From: Holtermannia corniformis
Taxonomy: Eukaryota; Basidiomycota; Tremellomycetes; Holtermanniales
DNA length: 64,000 nt
Direction of reading: 5' to 3'
Assembly: GCA_001599935.1 (NCBI GenBank)
Contig: BCIJ01000010.1
Span: forward strand, 139,081 to 203,080
Under the pieces are notes generated by a model that did not search any database, was not told the DNA's origin, and saw only the letters and a list, made by a program, of their open reading frames with translations. This document shows positions 23,901 to 32,933 of this stretch, in pieces (position 1 is the first letter of the stretch; every line of letters starts with the position of its first letter). A program made the translations under genes and the position numbers.

Positions 23901-25959
23901 GGGTACTGACACGGCACTTGACCGTAGACCCAATCTTGAAACGCTTCTCAGGCTGTTTGAGCTTGATATCGGCGTAGTGCTGTGGCCAGACCAAGCCGTC
24001 GACAGCGCCGCGGATATCGATGAACAATGCCTTGTCTGTCAGTCGCTTGACCGTACCCTGTGACAGGTCAGTACCGCCGTTTGCTTAGCAATGGTCGACT
24101 CACCTTGAGCACCTGGCCGACGTGGAGCTCGCCGACTTGCATAAAGACCTGGTCGAGCACTTTTTGCTCCAAACTGAGCAAAAGAATACCGTCGAGGGGT
24201 GAGAACCCAGTCACGCGCGCATGGTGCTTGGTGCCCGTTTGGTATCTGCCTGTCGAGCCCGAGAGCGCCGGAAGCCTCTCGTCAGAGATGTGCGAGATCT
24301 GTACCTGTAAGACTGTATCGTCCGTCATAAGGCGACTTACGTGCACAAAGCCATCGATGCCCTCGGATGTCCGCACGACCAGACCCCACTCCTGAATTAC
24401 CCGGACGACGGTCACGTCGACCTTTTTGCCGATCGGAGCGTACTCGATCACCGTCTGTCCACTGTCTGGCACCTTGGCCTCGTCTAGCTCGAGGATGTGC
24501 GGTGTCAAGCTGAGCGAGAATTGACGCGGCGTGGTGGAGACATTATCCCAGATGATCCTTGCCTTGATCTGGCGTACGAGTCAGTGTCGGTCGAGGTTAA
24601 CAGAATGCGCGCTGTACATACCCGTTTGCCGACTTTGAATACGTCATCTACGTCCTGGTCGCCGAGAGCCAGGTGGGCCACGTCGACTGTACCGTCGAAA
24701 AATCCGCAAATGCGAACGTTGAGGCCATTCGGCATCACGGCTGTGATAAGAGCCGAGACGAGTGCTCCGGGAAGCAAAGAACCAACGGTGGATACCTCGG
24801 CGACCTATGGGTGTCAGTTTATCGAATGCTGGTACATTGCGACGACTCACCATTGAGCGCTGGATGTTGGCAGGGTTGAGAGAGAGCTTGGCAATACGAC
24901 CATTGGATGCGATGGAAGTCACAGAGCATTGCAGCAGTTGACCGGTGACAAGCGTCTTAGCTGCGCAGCGTCAGACTACATGTTCTTGACGACAGCGTCA
25001 CTCACAAGTAATATACTGATTCACCTCCTCGGTCGCCACAAAGCCTTCCAAGGCATTGATCCCGAGCCCGACCCGCCATCCACGGTCTTCCTCGCCCAAA
25101 ACCTCACCCTGGATTTTGAAACCCTCATGCGCCTTGGTCTTCAAGTCGGCCTTGGAGATGTCGGCGTTCACAACCTCGGGCAAGAGCGTGACTTCGACTC
25201 GAGCCGCAAGCCGGAGCACTTCCGAGTATTGGTACTGCTGCATCAACTCGTTGCTGGCTGTTGGGAACAGTTTCTCGACCTGAGCGACGAGATATTGACC
25301 TGGGTGGAAGATGTCGGCCAAGTCTGGGGCGCCGACGTCCGAGGCATTGGATGCAATGTCGGAAGCCTCTTCGGCTGCGAGCAGCGTTGTCAAGCTTGTG
25401 GAGATACTGGTGATGGGAACATGTGCGTAGAGGTTGTTGGGGAGGGAAATGAGAAGGTGGAGAGGGAGGACTTGATGTACGCGAGTCAACAACCGGGTGC
25501 CAGGTTGCAGGCGCTGGACTATCAGCTGATTTCTAAGCGTTTGCGGCAAGATCTCACTTTGTAGTTCAGCAGCTCGACACCTTGTACACATTAACAGGCA
25601 TCCTACACTGCCACGGCTCACTCACGGATCTTGTCCTTGTCCCACTCCTTCTGCTTCTCAAGCTCATCACCCTTCTTGATCCTCGCTGCCTCTCGCTTGC
25701 CGACCTTCTTGACCTTGCGGACCTTTTGACCCTCGGCCTCTTGCTCGGCCTCCATATCAGCCTCCCTCCGGCCTTCCAGCATCGTTTCCTTCATCTCGAG
25801 CGCCGTCAACGTCGTGCCTCCACCTCGAGGAAAGTCAACATCCTCATGCTGCAGAGCCGATGTGAACGCCGGGACCGAAGGCGCCACCGTCCTCGGCTTC
25901 TTTGCCTGCGGCGTACTGCCCTCTGCTACGCCGTGAGTGCGCTTTTGTGCGGGCGCCAT
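20906..25959 (-). CDS. RRP5: rRNA biogenesis protein RRP5 (S1-repeat ribosome assembly factor)
   Basis: A nucleolar scaffold needed for 18S and 5.8S pre-rRNA processing. The N-terminus (25959) is basic (MAPAQKRTHGVAEGSTPQ, KKVGKREAARIKKGDE). A long series of S1 RNA-binding repeats follows, recognisable by strands such as GFVATEEVNQYITCE, GMITPGVIVSFLGRGCLVSL, GLFVSLSRDITARVVIREMF, VRGRIHPIDTVDDLKSAV and GIFLRIEGSQVSGLCHKSEI (about 25.5-22.4 kb). Next is an acidic region (repeated D/E/S around 22.3-22.0 kb), then C-terminal HAT/TPR-like helices (EFERALLASPNSSFLWIQFM, KIGRRALETIQYREEEDKL, EEILKKAVKKFSQYPESWAR, KEWDKDKIRE being the end of the basic N-terminal region). It ends GQNRAKDKAREWVLAHAADA. 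Introns are short and most exons long. Size and domain order match the family. Confidence 0.92.
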
Positions 25960-26620
25960 GGTTGCTGATCCGATGGCAAGATGACAGCGCAGAATGGCGG
26001 CAACAGGTGGACTTGGCCAAAAATCTCAGAAACCCGTATTACGTAATGACGGACAGTGATGGTAGTCCGTTCGAGTGGCAAATCAGTTGCGTGACGGGTA
26101 GCGAGAGCCTTCGTGTAGGCTTTGCAGGGGGAGGAAAGAAGCAGCTGTATGAGAGAGTTGACGTCGATCGTAGGAGTGCCTTCGCATCTTGTTTTGTTGA
26201 ACAAGTGGCATTCGGGCTGCTGAGTACTTGACGAAGCAAGATACAGGCAAAACGCGAACCTCGCCACAAGCGCGCGCTACCTGACTTGTCCCGCGATATG
26301 CTGAGCTCCCAAGTAGCAGAGAATGCCAGTGCTGCTCACAGTCTTGCGAACCCGACTGTTCTGGACTGGAAGAGGGGCTGTCGGTCCAGCCCTCGCATCG
26401 GGCGCCGTACATCTCATTGGAACGCTCTCGCGCGCGGGAAGGGATGCTTCTGATCGCAGTACTCCTACTTTTCATTGTCACACTCGATCGTAGTGCAAAG
26501 AAGGCAGAGCTCACCAGCATCGCAGCTCAAATGTCGACGGAAGGATCCAAGCGACAAGGAAGCTCCGGAGAGCCTACATAACAGACATACCGCGAGCACG
26601 ACCCGGAATCTTCACCGACA
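25960..26620. other. Intergenic upstream of RRP5 and of a small Cys gene
   Basis: About 660 bp. The part near 25960 is the RRP5 promoter and 5' UTR; the part before 26620 serves the next gene, with a weak TATA-like 'cataac' about 40 bp before its ATG. The minus-strand frame 26083-26520 has no motif and I do not call it. Confidence 0.45.
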
Positions 26621-26938
26621 ATGACCGGCGAGAAGGTAGACACTCAAGTCAAAGTGAAAAAGGTAACGTCCCTACACGTGGGTGACCTGACCTGCACACA
26701 CAACTGGCAAACAACGTCGTCAAGCATCAGCCCGCCGTTCAATAGCTTTGAAATAACTGGAGCTTGCTCCAGCTGCGGTAGCTCGGCGATCATAGAGGCC
26801 TATCCGGACAAGCGATTGTATGACGCAGAGAAAGACAAAGTCTTTGCCCGATTTTGGGAAACGGTTGTTTCAGGTGGTAGCAGAGCCGGCGGCAGCTCAA
26901 GCAACGACACCACTGGCACACGTCAGGAAGGTACCTGA
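26621..26938 (+). CDS. Small Cys protein, CxxCG type (105 aa)
   Basis: Function unknown. After about 24 residues (MTGEKVDTQVKVKK...) the frame reads DLTCTHNWQTTSS, then a strand-like FNSFEITGACSSCGSSAIIE, then a helical stretch with DAEKDKVFARFWETV and a Gly/Ser tail. The first Cys is separated from CSSCG by 23 residues. The FARFWE end resembles FMRFWS in the opposite-strand gene at 27806-28036. No signal peptide or membrane segment. I infer a small, possibly metal-binding, intracellular fold. The Cys count is low for a classical zinc ribbon, so dimer-shared or Cys/His binding would be needed. Confidence 0.6.
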   Translation: MTGEKVDTQVKVKKVTSLHVGDLTCTHNWQTTSSSISPPFNSFEITGACSSCGSSAIIEAYPDKRLYDAEKDKVFARFWETVVSGGSRAGGSSSNDTTGTRQEGT

Positions 26939-27410
26939 TGCAGCCATCCAACAGTGTTCAAGGCAGCAGTTGGCGCCTGTCATTTTCCTGCGAGGCATGC
27001 GAAGTCGACATGTACCTTTCAGCGAGCGAGGCTGACTAGCTACATTGCCTTCCACTAGGTGAAAGCAGTGCCATCGGAAGCGCAAGCGCAAACACAAAGG
27101 AGCTATAAGAAGCTACGTAGCCTTCTGTCAGTGCATGCTTGGAAGCTTGAACCCACTTACATCTCGTGCGGAGTATACGGATATAGGCGGACTGCATACT
27201 CGTATATCGGGTGGTAAGTACAGTGTCATGTACCGCGCAGGATAGTTAGAGCGCGAGCCCGCGGGTGAGTCGGGGACACGAAAGGAGCACCGTGTTGCAA
27301 GGCATCAAGCGAAGACGTAGGCAATACAATACACTATATTGGCAGAGGTCAAGGAAGGCTTCGTGGCCTTCAAATGTAAAGGGCGTCATGACGCTGTTTG
27401 CGCAAGAACA
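26939..27410. other. Intergenic between small Cys genes
   Basis: About 470 bp with no supported gene. It presumably contains a 3' UTR and the promoter of the following gene. Confidence 0.4.
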
Positions 27411-27416
27411 TATAAC
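27411..27416 (+). promoter_or_regulatory. TATA box of small Cys protein gene
   Basis: TATAAC lies 46 bp before the ATG at 27457, with a C-rich leader between. The spacing matches the other TATA boxes of this gene family. Confidence 0.45.
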
Positions 27417-27456
27417 GCGCCCCCGCAACAGCCTTCGCCCTCCAACAGGACCAAAT

Positions 27457-27732
27457 ATGAGCACCCCACCTCACGTGAGCCAAGACGAGCTGCCTTCAGT
27501 CGATTTGGTCAGCGATAGCACCAAGCCGCATAAGTCTGGCTGTGGCGGGACTAGCGACGAATACGACTGGAAGGACGGCATTTTCACGCTGACCAGGAGT
27601 TGTGCGTGTGGTAGCCACTGGAAGCTCATTAGTGGACCACATCCGACCGATTTGACCGACGAAGAACAGTCGGCCTTGAAAACCGAGCATTGGGAGACTC
27701 GGAGCGGGTCGGTGCCCCAAGCGGAAGCGTAG
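27457..27732 (+). CDS. Small Cys protein, CxCG type (91 aa)
   Basis: Unrecognised family, clearly related in layout to its neighbours: a short N-terminus (MSTPPHVSQDELPSVDLVSD), then KSGCGGTSDEYDWKDGIF, a strand, TRSCACGSHWKLIS, then TDLTDEEQSALKTEHWE, likely a helix. Nineteen residues separate the first Cys from CACG. The core resembles the product at 29591-29872, where both have a 'DW.G/DG' turn followed by C-x-CGSH. Start chosen at 27457 because of the TATA spacing; the frame extends further upstream without coding character. Confidence 0.6.
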   Translation: MSTPPHVSQDELPSVDLVSDSTKPHKSGCGGTSDEYDWKDGIFTLTRSCACGSHWKLISGPHPTDLTDEEQSALKTEHWETRSGSVPQAEA

Positions 27733-27805
27733 CATAGCCCGGGAACTGCAGTGTGAAGTGTCAATGCATAGGTACATCTCCTACCCCGTTGCCGCTTGGA
27801 AGCTA

Positions 27806-28036
27806 TCATCCACCGCTTGCCGACCAAAAGCGCATGAACAGCGTCTGCGTCTCTTGACTTGTCGCAGGCAAAGTGACATGTTGTCGTAGCACCGATATGC
27901 GGACAGACTCTGCGCCACACCTGCAGATCTGGCTGAGGTAAATTCTTGCCGACGTGCATTCGTCCAACGAGTAACGATGGGATCGGTCGCACTGTTCAGA
28001 GTGCGGCTTCCATTCGACTGTCTCTACCGCGGCCAT
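27806..28036 (-). CDS. Small Cys protein, CxCG type (76 aa), opposite strand
   Basis: It starts MAAVETVEWKPHSEQCDRSH, followed by DECTSARIYLSQICRCGAES, then a polar stretch and a C-terminal ETQTLFMRFWS. Twenty-one residues lie between the first Cys and CRCG. The ending aligns with FARFWE of the 26621 gene. It is convergent with the 27457 gene (74 bp between stops). An 'agataaag' element about 45 bp upstream could act as a TATA box. The ATG at 28036 is preferred; the longer frame above it uses a non-ATG start. Confidence 0.55.
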   Translation of the reverse strand: MAAVETVEWKPHSEQCDRSHRYSLDECTSARIYLSQICRCGAESVRISVLRQHVTLPATSQETQTLFMRFWSASGG

Positions 28037-28697
28037 ATCTTGGGTTTGAGCGGCGGTGAGAATCAAGCTTTATCTACTTTTGAGGACCAGCGGCGCGCCT
28101 TCGCGACTGCACAGGCGCATGCAGAACTGTACAATCTTGACATTGTATGAATGGAGCGTGCGAAAGCGCGTTGCCAATACAGTGGCAACGCTGTTTGTCA
28201 GATGGTACCGTTGATGTACGAGATGCGCTGTGGAGACATGGACGCGTGAAGCTGTACAATAGAGGCGCGAAGCAGGCTGCATGACAGAGCCGCCTTTGCT
28301 AGGTCGGATGCACCTACCTACTCACCACCGTCAGTATCTGCTTTGTCAAGTGGTCAAGAGCAGCAGTGCAGTGCGACTTCCACCTCACGGTGAGTACCTG
28401 ACCGATCTGTGGCTTCCTGAGGCGTCCAACGTGTGACTCACACGGACGCCTCTAGAGTTCTGAGCTCGGATGAATCAGTCTTCGTGAACCGGAGCCTTCG
28501 CACCAGTGATTCAAACAGAAGCACGGAAGACGCCGGTGATGACCCGTAGCCAAGTTCAGAGGACCTACCGGACAAACGACTTGATCTCGGAGGCATTTGC
28601 CTTCGTACTCTACACCCAAGATCTCACTGTACCCTATGTCACCCGTCTGCTATCTTCACCCAACATCCCGCACAAGAATCACTGGAAGCATCAAGTC
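28037..28697. other. Intergenic between small Cys genes, possible relic
   Basis: About 660 bp. A minus-strand frame at 28074-28259 encodes Cys/His-rich pieces (QRCHCIGNALSHAPFIQCQD then CTVLH) that may be a decayed family member, but no good start or TATA box supports it. A plus-strand frame running into the gene at 28698 lacks motifs upstream of that ATG. Confidence 0.35.
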
Positions 28698-28928
28698 ATG
28701 GCTACACCGCAACCAAGTGATTCAACCGCAAAGTGCAGCACAGGTCATCGCATCCGGGTAGAATTCACCAAGCAGCACAGCCGAGAAGGCTCGTACAGCG
28801 AAGCTTCGATAAGATGTCCATGTGGCGCGTTCAGTACAAGTATCAAGTTTGACAGTCTCTTGAATGAAGAGGAGAGACGAAGAGAAAGTGAACGCTTACG
28901 AATTGGCTCACACTTGCAACAACAGTGA
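28698..28928 (+). CDS. Small Cys protein, CxCG type (76 aa)
   Basis: It begins MATPQPSDSTAKCSTGHRIR, then a charged strand region, then ASIRCPCGAFSTSIKFDSLL and a helical tail (NEEERRRESERLRIGSHLQ). Twenty-six residues lie between the first Cys and CPCG, the longest spacing of the set. Start chosen at the ATG that puts the first Cys 13 residues in, as in related proteins; the frame is open 64 codons further upstream. Function unknown. Confidence 0.55.
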   Translation: MATPQPSDSTAKCSTGHRIRVEFTKQHSREGSYSEASIRCPCGAFSTSIKFDSLLNEEERRRESERLRIGSHLQQQ

Positions 28929-29590
28929 GGTTTGCAAGCGAGCGGCTGTACATTGTGGCATGCGAATATCAGCGATGCTTCTGCCAGTCTGGTCCCGAGC
29001 ATCGTACGATGCGGCGTCCAGCAAAGGTTCTTCACATCACTCCCTTGTATCGAGCATGACGTACGGTGCTCTGCGTCGCGGGGAGCTGAGTTGCAGGGCA
29101 TTATCGGACCGGACGATCAGACCTCCTTTTATCAGCTCGGTGTAGGCTCTATTGTCATCAGAGCTCGGGCTCGGTGCATCTTGCAGCAAGGAGATCTCAT
29201 TGCCAGGAGTACAGGTGCAATCTCCCACGCTTTAATGCCGTGGCGTTCTCGTGTCGTGTTCCCGCCATCCCACCCGCGCGCGAGAGCTGAATTCATCGAG
29301 CACCCGCTCCCAGAGGCCATCCGGATGTACCGGTGTAGGCGACTCTGTAGGAGCACAAAACTAGGTACAACAAGACGGGCAAGGAGGAATAGAAGGGGAC
29401 GGTGGTGGGAAAGACGTTTTTGGCCACTCTGAAGAGGGCACAGAAACAGGGATGAGAACGGGACAAGAGGGAAAGAGAGAGAGGGCCAAGCCAGGATGAG
29501 GGCGAGGGCGACGTCGCCGCTCGGCGTTATCTCGAATCGCCGGCATTAACACCCTTCGTCCCCGAACCAGCTCAACTGAGACTTTCGACC
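28929..29590. other. Intergenic between small Cys genes
   Basis: About 660 bp. Purine-rich gaggaa/gggaaa sequence near 29380-29500 may be promoter or UTR. The frames here are mutually overlapping and motif-free. Confidence 0.4.
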
Positions 29591-29872
29591 ATGCCCCAAC
29601 TGCAGTCCTTTGCCATTGACAGTGGGCATAAGCCCACTTGCAAGCATGCGCGGTATACAGCCGATTGGGATGGGGAGAAACTCACGGCTGTGCACGCCAA
29701 GTGCCAGTGCGGATCGCATACCCAAATCAATTTCACGGCGGTCGACTCGCCGGCACTGCCTTCTGACCCTAGCGAGGAGGCGATACGCCAGCTTATACTC
29801 ACTCATAAGTACTTGTGGATGGAGCCACCGGAGCTGAAGCCGCCTACAACTGCAAGCTCCACAGCCCTATGA
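29591..29872 (+). CDS. Small Cys protein, CxCG type (93 aa)
   Basis: It begins MPQLQSFAIDSGHKPTCKHA, then RYTADWDGEKLTAVHAKCQC followed by GSHTQINFTAVD, then PSDPSEEAIRQLILTHKYLW and a Pro/Thr tail. Twenty residues lie between the first Cys and CQCG. The predicted pattern (strand, turn with DWDG, strand ending in C-x-CGSH, strand, helix) gives the clearest view of the family core. No secretion signal. It is tandem with the 28698 gene and directly upstream of the ALDH gene. Confidence 0.6.
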   Translation: MPQLQSFAIDSGHKPTCKHARYTADWDGEKLTAVHAKCQCGSHTQINFTAVDSPALPSDPSEEAIRQLILTHKYLWMEPPELKPPTTASSTAL

Positions 29873-30136
29873 GAGGAAGTGGATGATCGACGATGGATAG
29901 ACACTACACATTGACCCCTTATGCACCTTCACCGAAAAGTCCTAACCCTCACCAAACTTGCCACGTGCACCACGTGATACCGGCGATCTGCGGTGGCACT
30001 TCGTTTCCTCTCGTTTAAACATCGTTTAGCGGTTGCCGGGCAACGTCGAGGCCCCGTGCACTATCAAGGGGAGCAGAAATCGGCAGAATGGACAGCTCCG
30101 CACTCATCTTGGCTTCTCTTGAAGTCTATACTGACC

Positions 30137-31949
30137 ATGTCGTCCACTTTTGTCCAACTCACCCTTCCTTCAGGTCGCAAGTACCAGCAGCCTAGTAGGT
30201 TGCAGTCTGTGCGGGACGACCGTGCTAACCATCGCGCAGTCGGGTTGTACATCGACGGCGAATTCGTCGCATCAGCCAGCGAGCCGGCGATTGCGTCGAT
30301 CGACCCGACGACTGAGAAGGAGATCGTCTCGGTTGCATCTGCTTCTCAGGACGACGTTGACCGCGCTGTCACGATCGCCCGTCGCGCCTTTGAGAGCGCG
30401 GAATGGAACGACATGGAGCCGGAAGCTCGCGGCGCGTTGCTGAACAAGCTTGCCGATTTGGTCGAGCAAGATGCCGACTTGCTCGCCGAAGTGGAGAGCT
30501 GGGACTCTGGCAAGACGTTGGAGACTGCCAAGCAAGACGTTGATGGCCTCCTCGCTACCTTCCGGTGGGTGACTTGTAGTTTTCTAGGGCAGTGCTGATC
30601 TTTGTAGCTACTATGCCGGCTGGTCAGACAAGATTGTCGGCGAGCTGCACCGCTTCGCCCCATCCAAGCATGGCTACACCGTCCACGAGCCACTCGGTGT
30701 CTGCGCCGGCGTCATCCCGTTCAACTATCCTCTTGGCATGCTTTCGTGGAAGTTGGCACCTGCCATCGCCTGTGGAAACGTCATCATCATCAAGCCGGCT
30801 GAACAAACGCCGTTGAGTGCCCTGGTTTTTGCGACCCTGGTGGAGAAGGCTGGCTTCCCCAAGGGCGTGATCCAGATCATCAACGGTGCCGGAGCTGTCG
30901 CTGGCAAGGGCCTCGCCGAACACATGGACGTCGACAAGATTGCTTTCACCGGTGCGTGCTGCCAGTGCGTTGGGGGTTTTGGAGTTGACAAAGTCAGGCT
31001 CAACTGCTACTGGTCGCCGAATCATGGAGGCGGCCGCCAAGAGCAATCTCAGTACGTCCATCGCAACGTCTTGCCGCGCATACTCACCAACCGCAGAAAA
31101 TGTCACGCTCGAGCTCGGCGGGAAGTCACCCGCCATCGTCTTCAACGACGCCGACCTCGAGCAAGCCGCAAAGTGGTGCTGCCTGATCGGCATGTTCATG
31201 AACCAATCCCAAGTCTGCACCTCGACCGCACGGATCTACGTCCAATCGGGCGTCTATGACCAGTTTGTCGAGCTCTTCCAAAAGATCATGCGAGAGGAAG
31301 TCTTGGTGGGCGCACCGAGCAGCGATGGCATCTACCATGGTCCCCAGGTCTCAAAGGCACAGTACGACCGCGTGCTCGAGTATATCCAGATTGGCAAGGA
31401 TGAAGGCGCAAAGTTGGTCCAGGGAGGGTCCAAGCAGGGTGACGAGGGCTACTTTATCGAACCGACGCTCTTTGTCGACGTCAAAAAGGACATGCGGATC
31501 ATCAACGAGGGTATGTTTCCGATGAGCACTCCTGGAGGCGCTGACGCTTCGCAGAGATCTTTGGTCCCGTTTGCTGCATTGCGAAATTCGAGACTGAAGA
31601 GGAAGTGCTCGCCATGGCCAACGACTCGCAGTACGGTCTCGCGTCGTCAGTCTACACGGAAAACATCCGCACGGCACACCGCATGATCCGTAAGCTCCAA
31701 GCGGGGCAAGTCAGCGTCAACAGTGCTGGTGATGTCAGCAACGGTTTGCCTTTCGGTGGCTACAAGGTCAGTCTCGCGGGTTGCTTGGAGCTGTCACTGA
31801 GGCAGACAGTCGTCGGGCATTGGGCGGGAGCTTGGCTCGTACGCGCTTCAGGCGTACACGCAGGCAAAGGTCCGTTCTCCATGCGACGAGCTAAAAGGTT
31901 ACTCATCACCGTGCAGACGGTGCACTGGAACTTGGAGAAGACCTGGTAG
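30137..31949 (+). CDS. NAD(P)-dependent aldehyde dehydrogenase
   Basis: Oxidises an aldehyde to the acid. After MSSTFVQLTLPSGRKYQQP and an intron come VGLYIDGEFV, EIVSVASASQDDVDRAV, YYAGWSDKI, EPLGVCAGVIPFNYPLGMLS, WKLAPAIACGNVIIIKPAEQ (cofactor Lys) and GVIQIINGAGAVAGKGLAEH. Then FTGSTATGRRIMEAAAKSNL (Rossmann loop), VTLELGGKSPAIVF (general-base Glu), MNQSQVCTSTARIYV (catalytic Cys), EIFGPVCCIAKF, FGGYKQSSGIGRELG and a C-terminal AYTQAKTVHWNLEKTW. This is a complete ALDH of family length with several short introns. Its type resembles betaine/aminobutyraldehyde dehydrogenases. The nearby agmatinase and amine permease suggest 4-aminobutyraldehyde as a substrate, an inference from context. Confidence 0.9.
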
Positions 31950-31995
31950 ATTGCTATGTATCACTGTATCGGTTCTGTGGCATAAAGTGCATAGC

Positions 31996-32829
31996 TCAGA
32001 CGAAGCGTGCCGCGCCGTGTGCAGACTCGCTCACGCCAGCTTCCCTGACAACCCACTGCCACCCGCCGTGCTCCACCACCTGACCTCTTGCCCACTCAGC
32101 GCTTTCCTCCCGCAGCACCGGCACGTCACGAGCGCCTTGGCCGATGCTATACACCTCGACCCACTGCCCGTCCTTGAGCTCCTCGCGCCACGCAGTGTAC
32201 CGCCCCTTGGTGTCGTCCCGCAGCCCCAATTGATGGTTCCCGACGCGGGCAACAAAGGCCTTGCCTTGGCCTTCACCACCAAGCGACTCGAGGAACACGA
32301 CAGGCGAGCCTCGAGCCAGTTCCTCCACCTTCCAGACTTCCTCGAACGCCGCATTGACGTCCTTTTCGGCTTCGGGAGCGTCGGGGTTGGGCATCTGGCC
32401 GACCTCGAGGAGGAAAGTAGGTGATGTATGGGTCATGCGGACGTCGTAGACGTCGTCTAGGGCGAGATCTTGCGACTTGATCTCGGGGTCAATGAGGTCA
32501 TTCTCGGGACTGAGCTGGGGCAGAGCGCCGGAAGCTAGCATGCGGGAGTCGATGACGTTGATGAAGCGCAACTTGGCCGTATCTACCTATGGTCAGCCGT
32601 GATCGTTGACCCTGCTTCGCTGACCCTCAGTGCTTCCTGCCAGTGTCAAACAGGTTCCGCCCATCGACCAGTCGATTTCAGGCGTTGCGCGGGTGCGGAA
32701 CACGCGCAAGTCGACAAAGTACTGCCCAGCTTTGAGATACAGTACATTGCTTGGATCTTGCGCTTCAGCGGGTGGCCACCGTAGCGACTGGCGTGTGAGA
32801 ATCGAAGCTGCGACTGTAGGCTTGGACAT
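31996..32829 (-). CDS. HRI1-family protein
   Basis: Cytosolic/nuclear protein family of unclear role, known from yeast Hri1. Exon 1 (32829-32641) encodes MSKPTVAASILTRQSLRWPP, VLYLKAGQYFVDLRVF and EIDWSMGGTCLTL. Exon 2 (32586-31996) encodes VDTAKLRFINVIDSR, YDVRMTHTSPTFLLEVGQM, EVWKVEELA and WVEVYSIGQGARDV. The product is 259 residues, as expected (yeast about 244). The join that keeps both frames uses a GC-AG intron (32640-32587, gcagga...ctgaccatag). No GT donor nearby restores the frame. It lies 105 bp downstream of the transcription factor stop on the same strand. Confidence 0.75.
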
Positions 32830-32933
32830 TGTGGTGGTGCAGAGTATCACACCGGCACGCCAAAGGCCGACGAGTAGAAAGCTCGTTCGGAACGAGGTGC
32901 GGGGTAAAAGGGAACGAGGGCACGTGATGCCAT

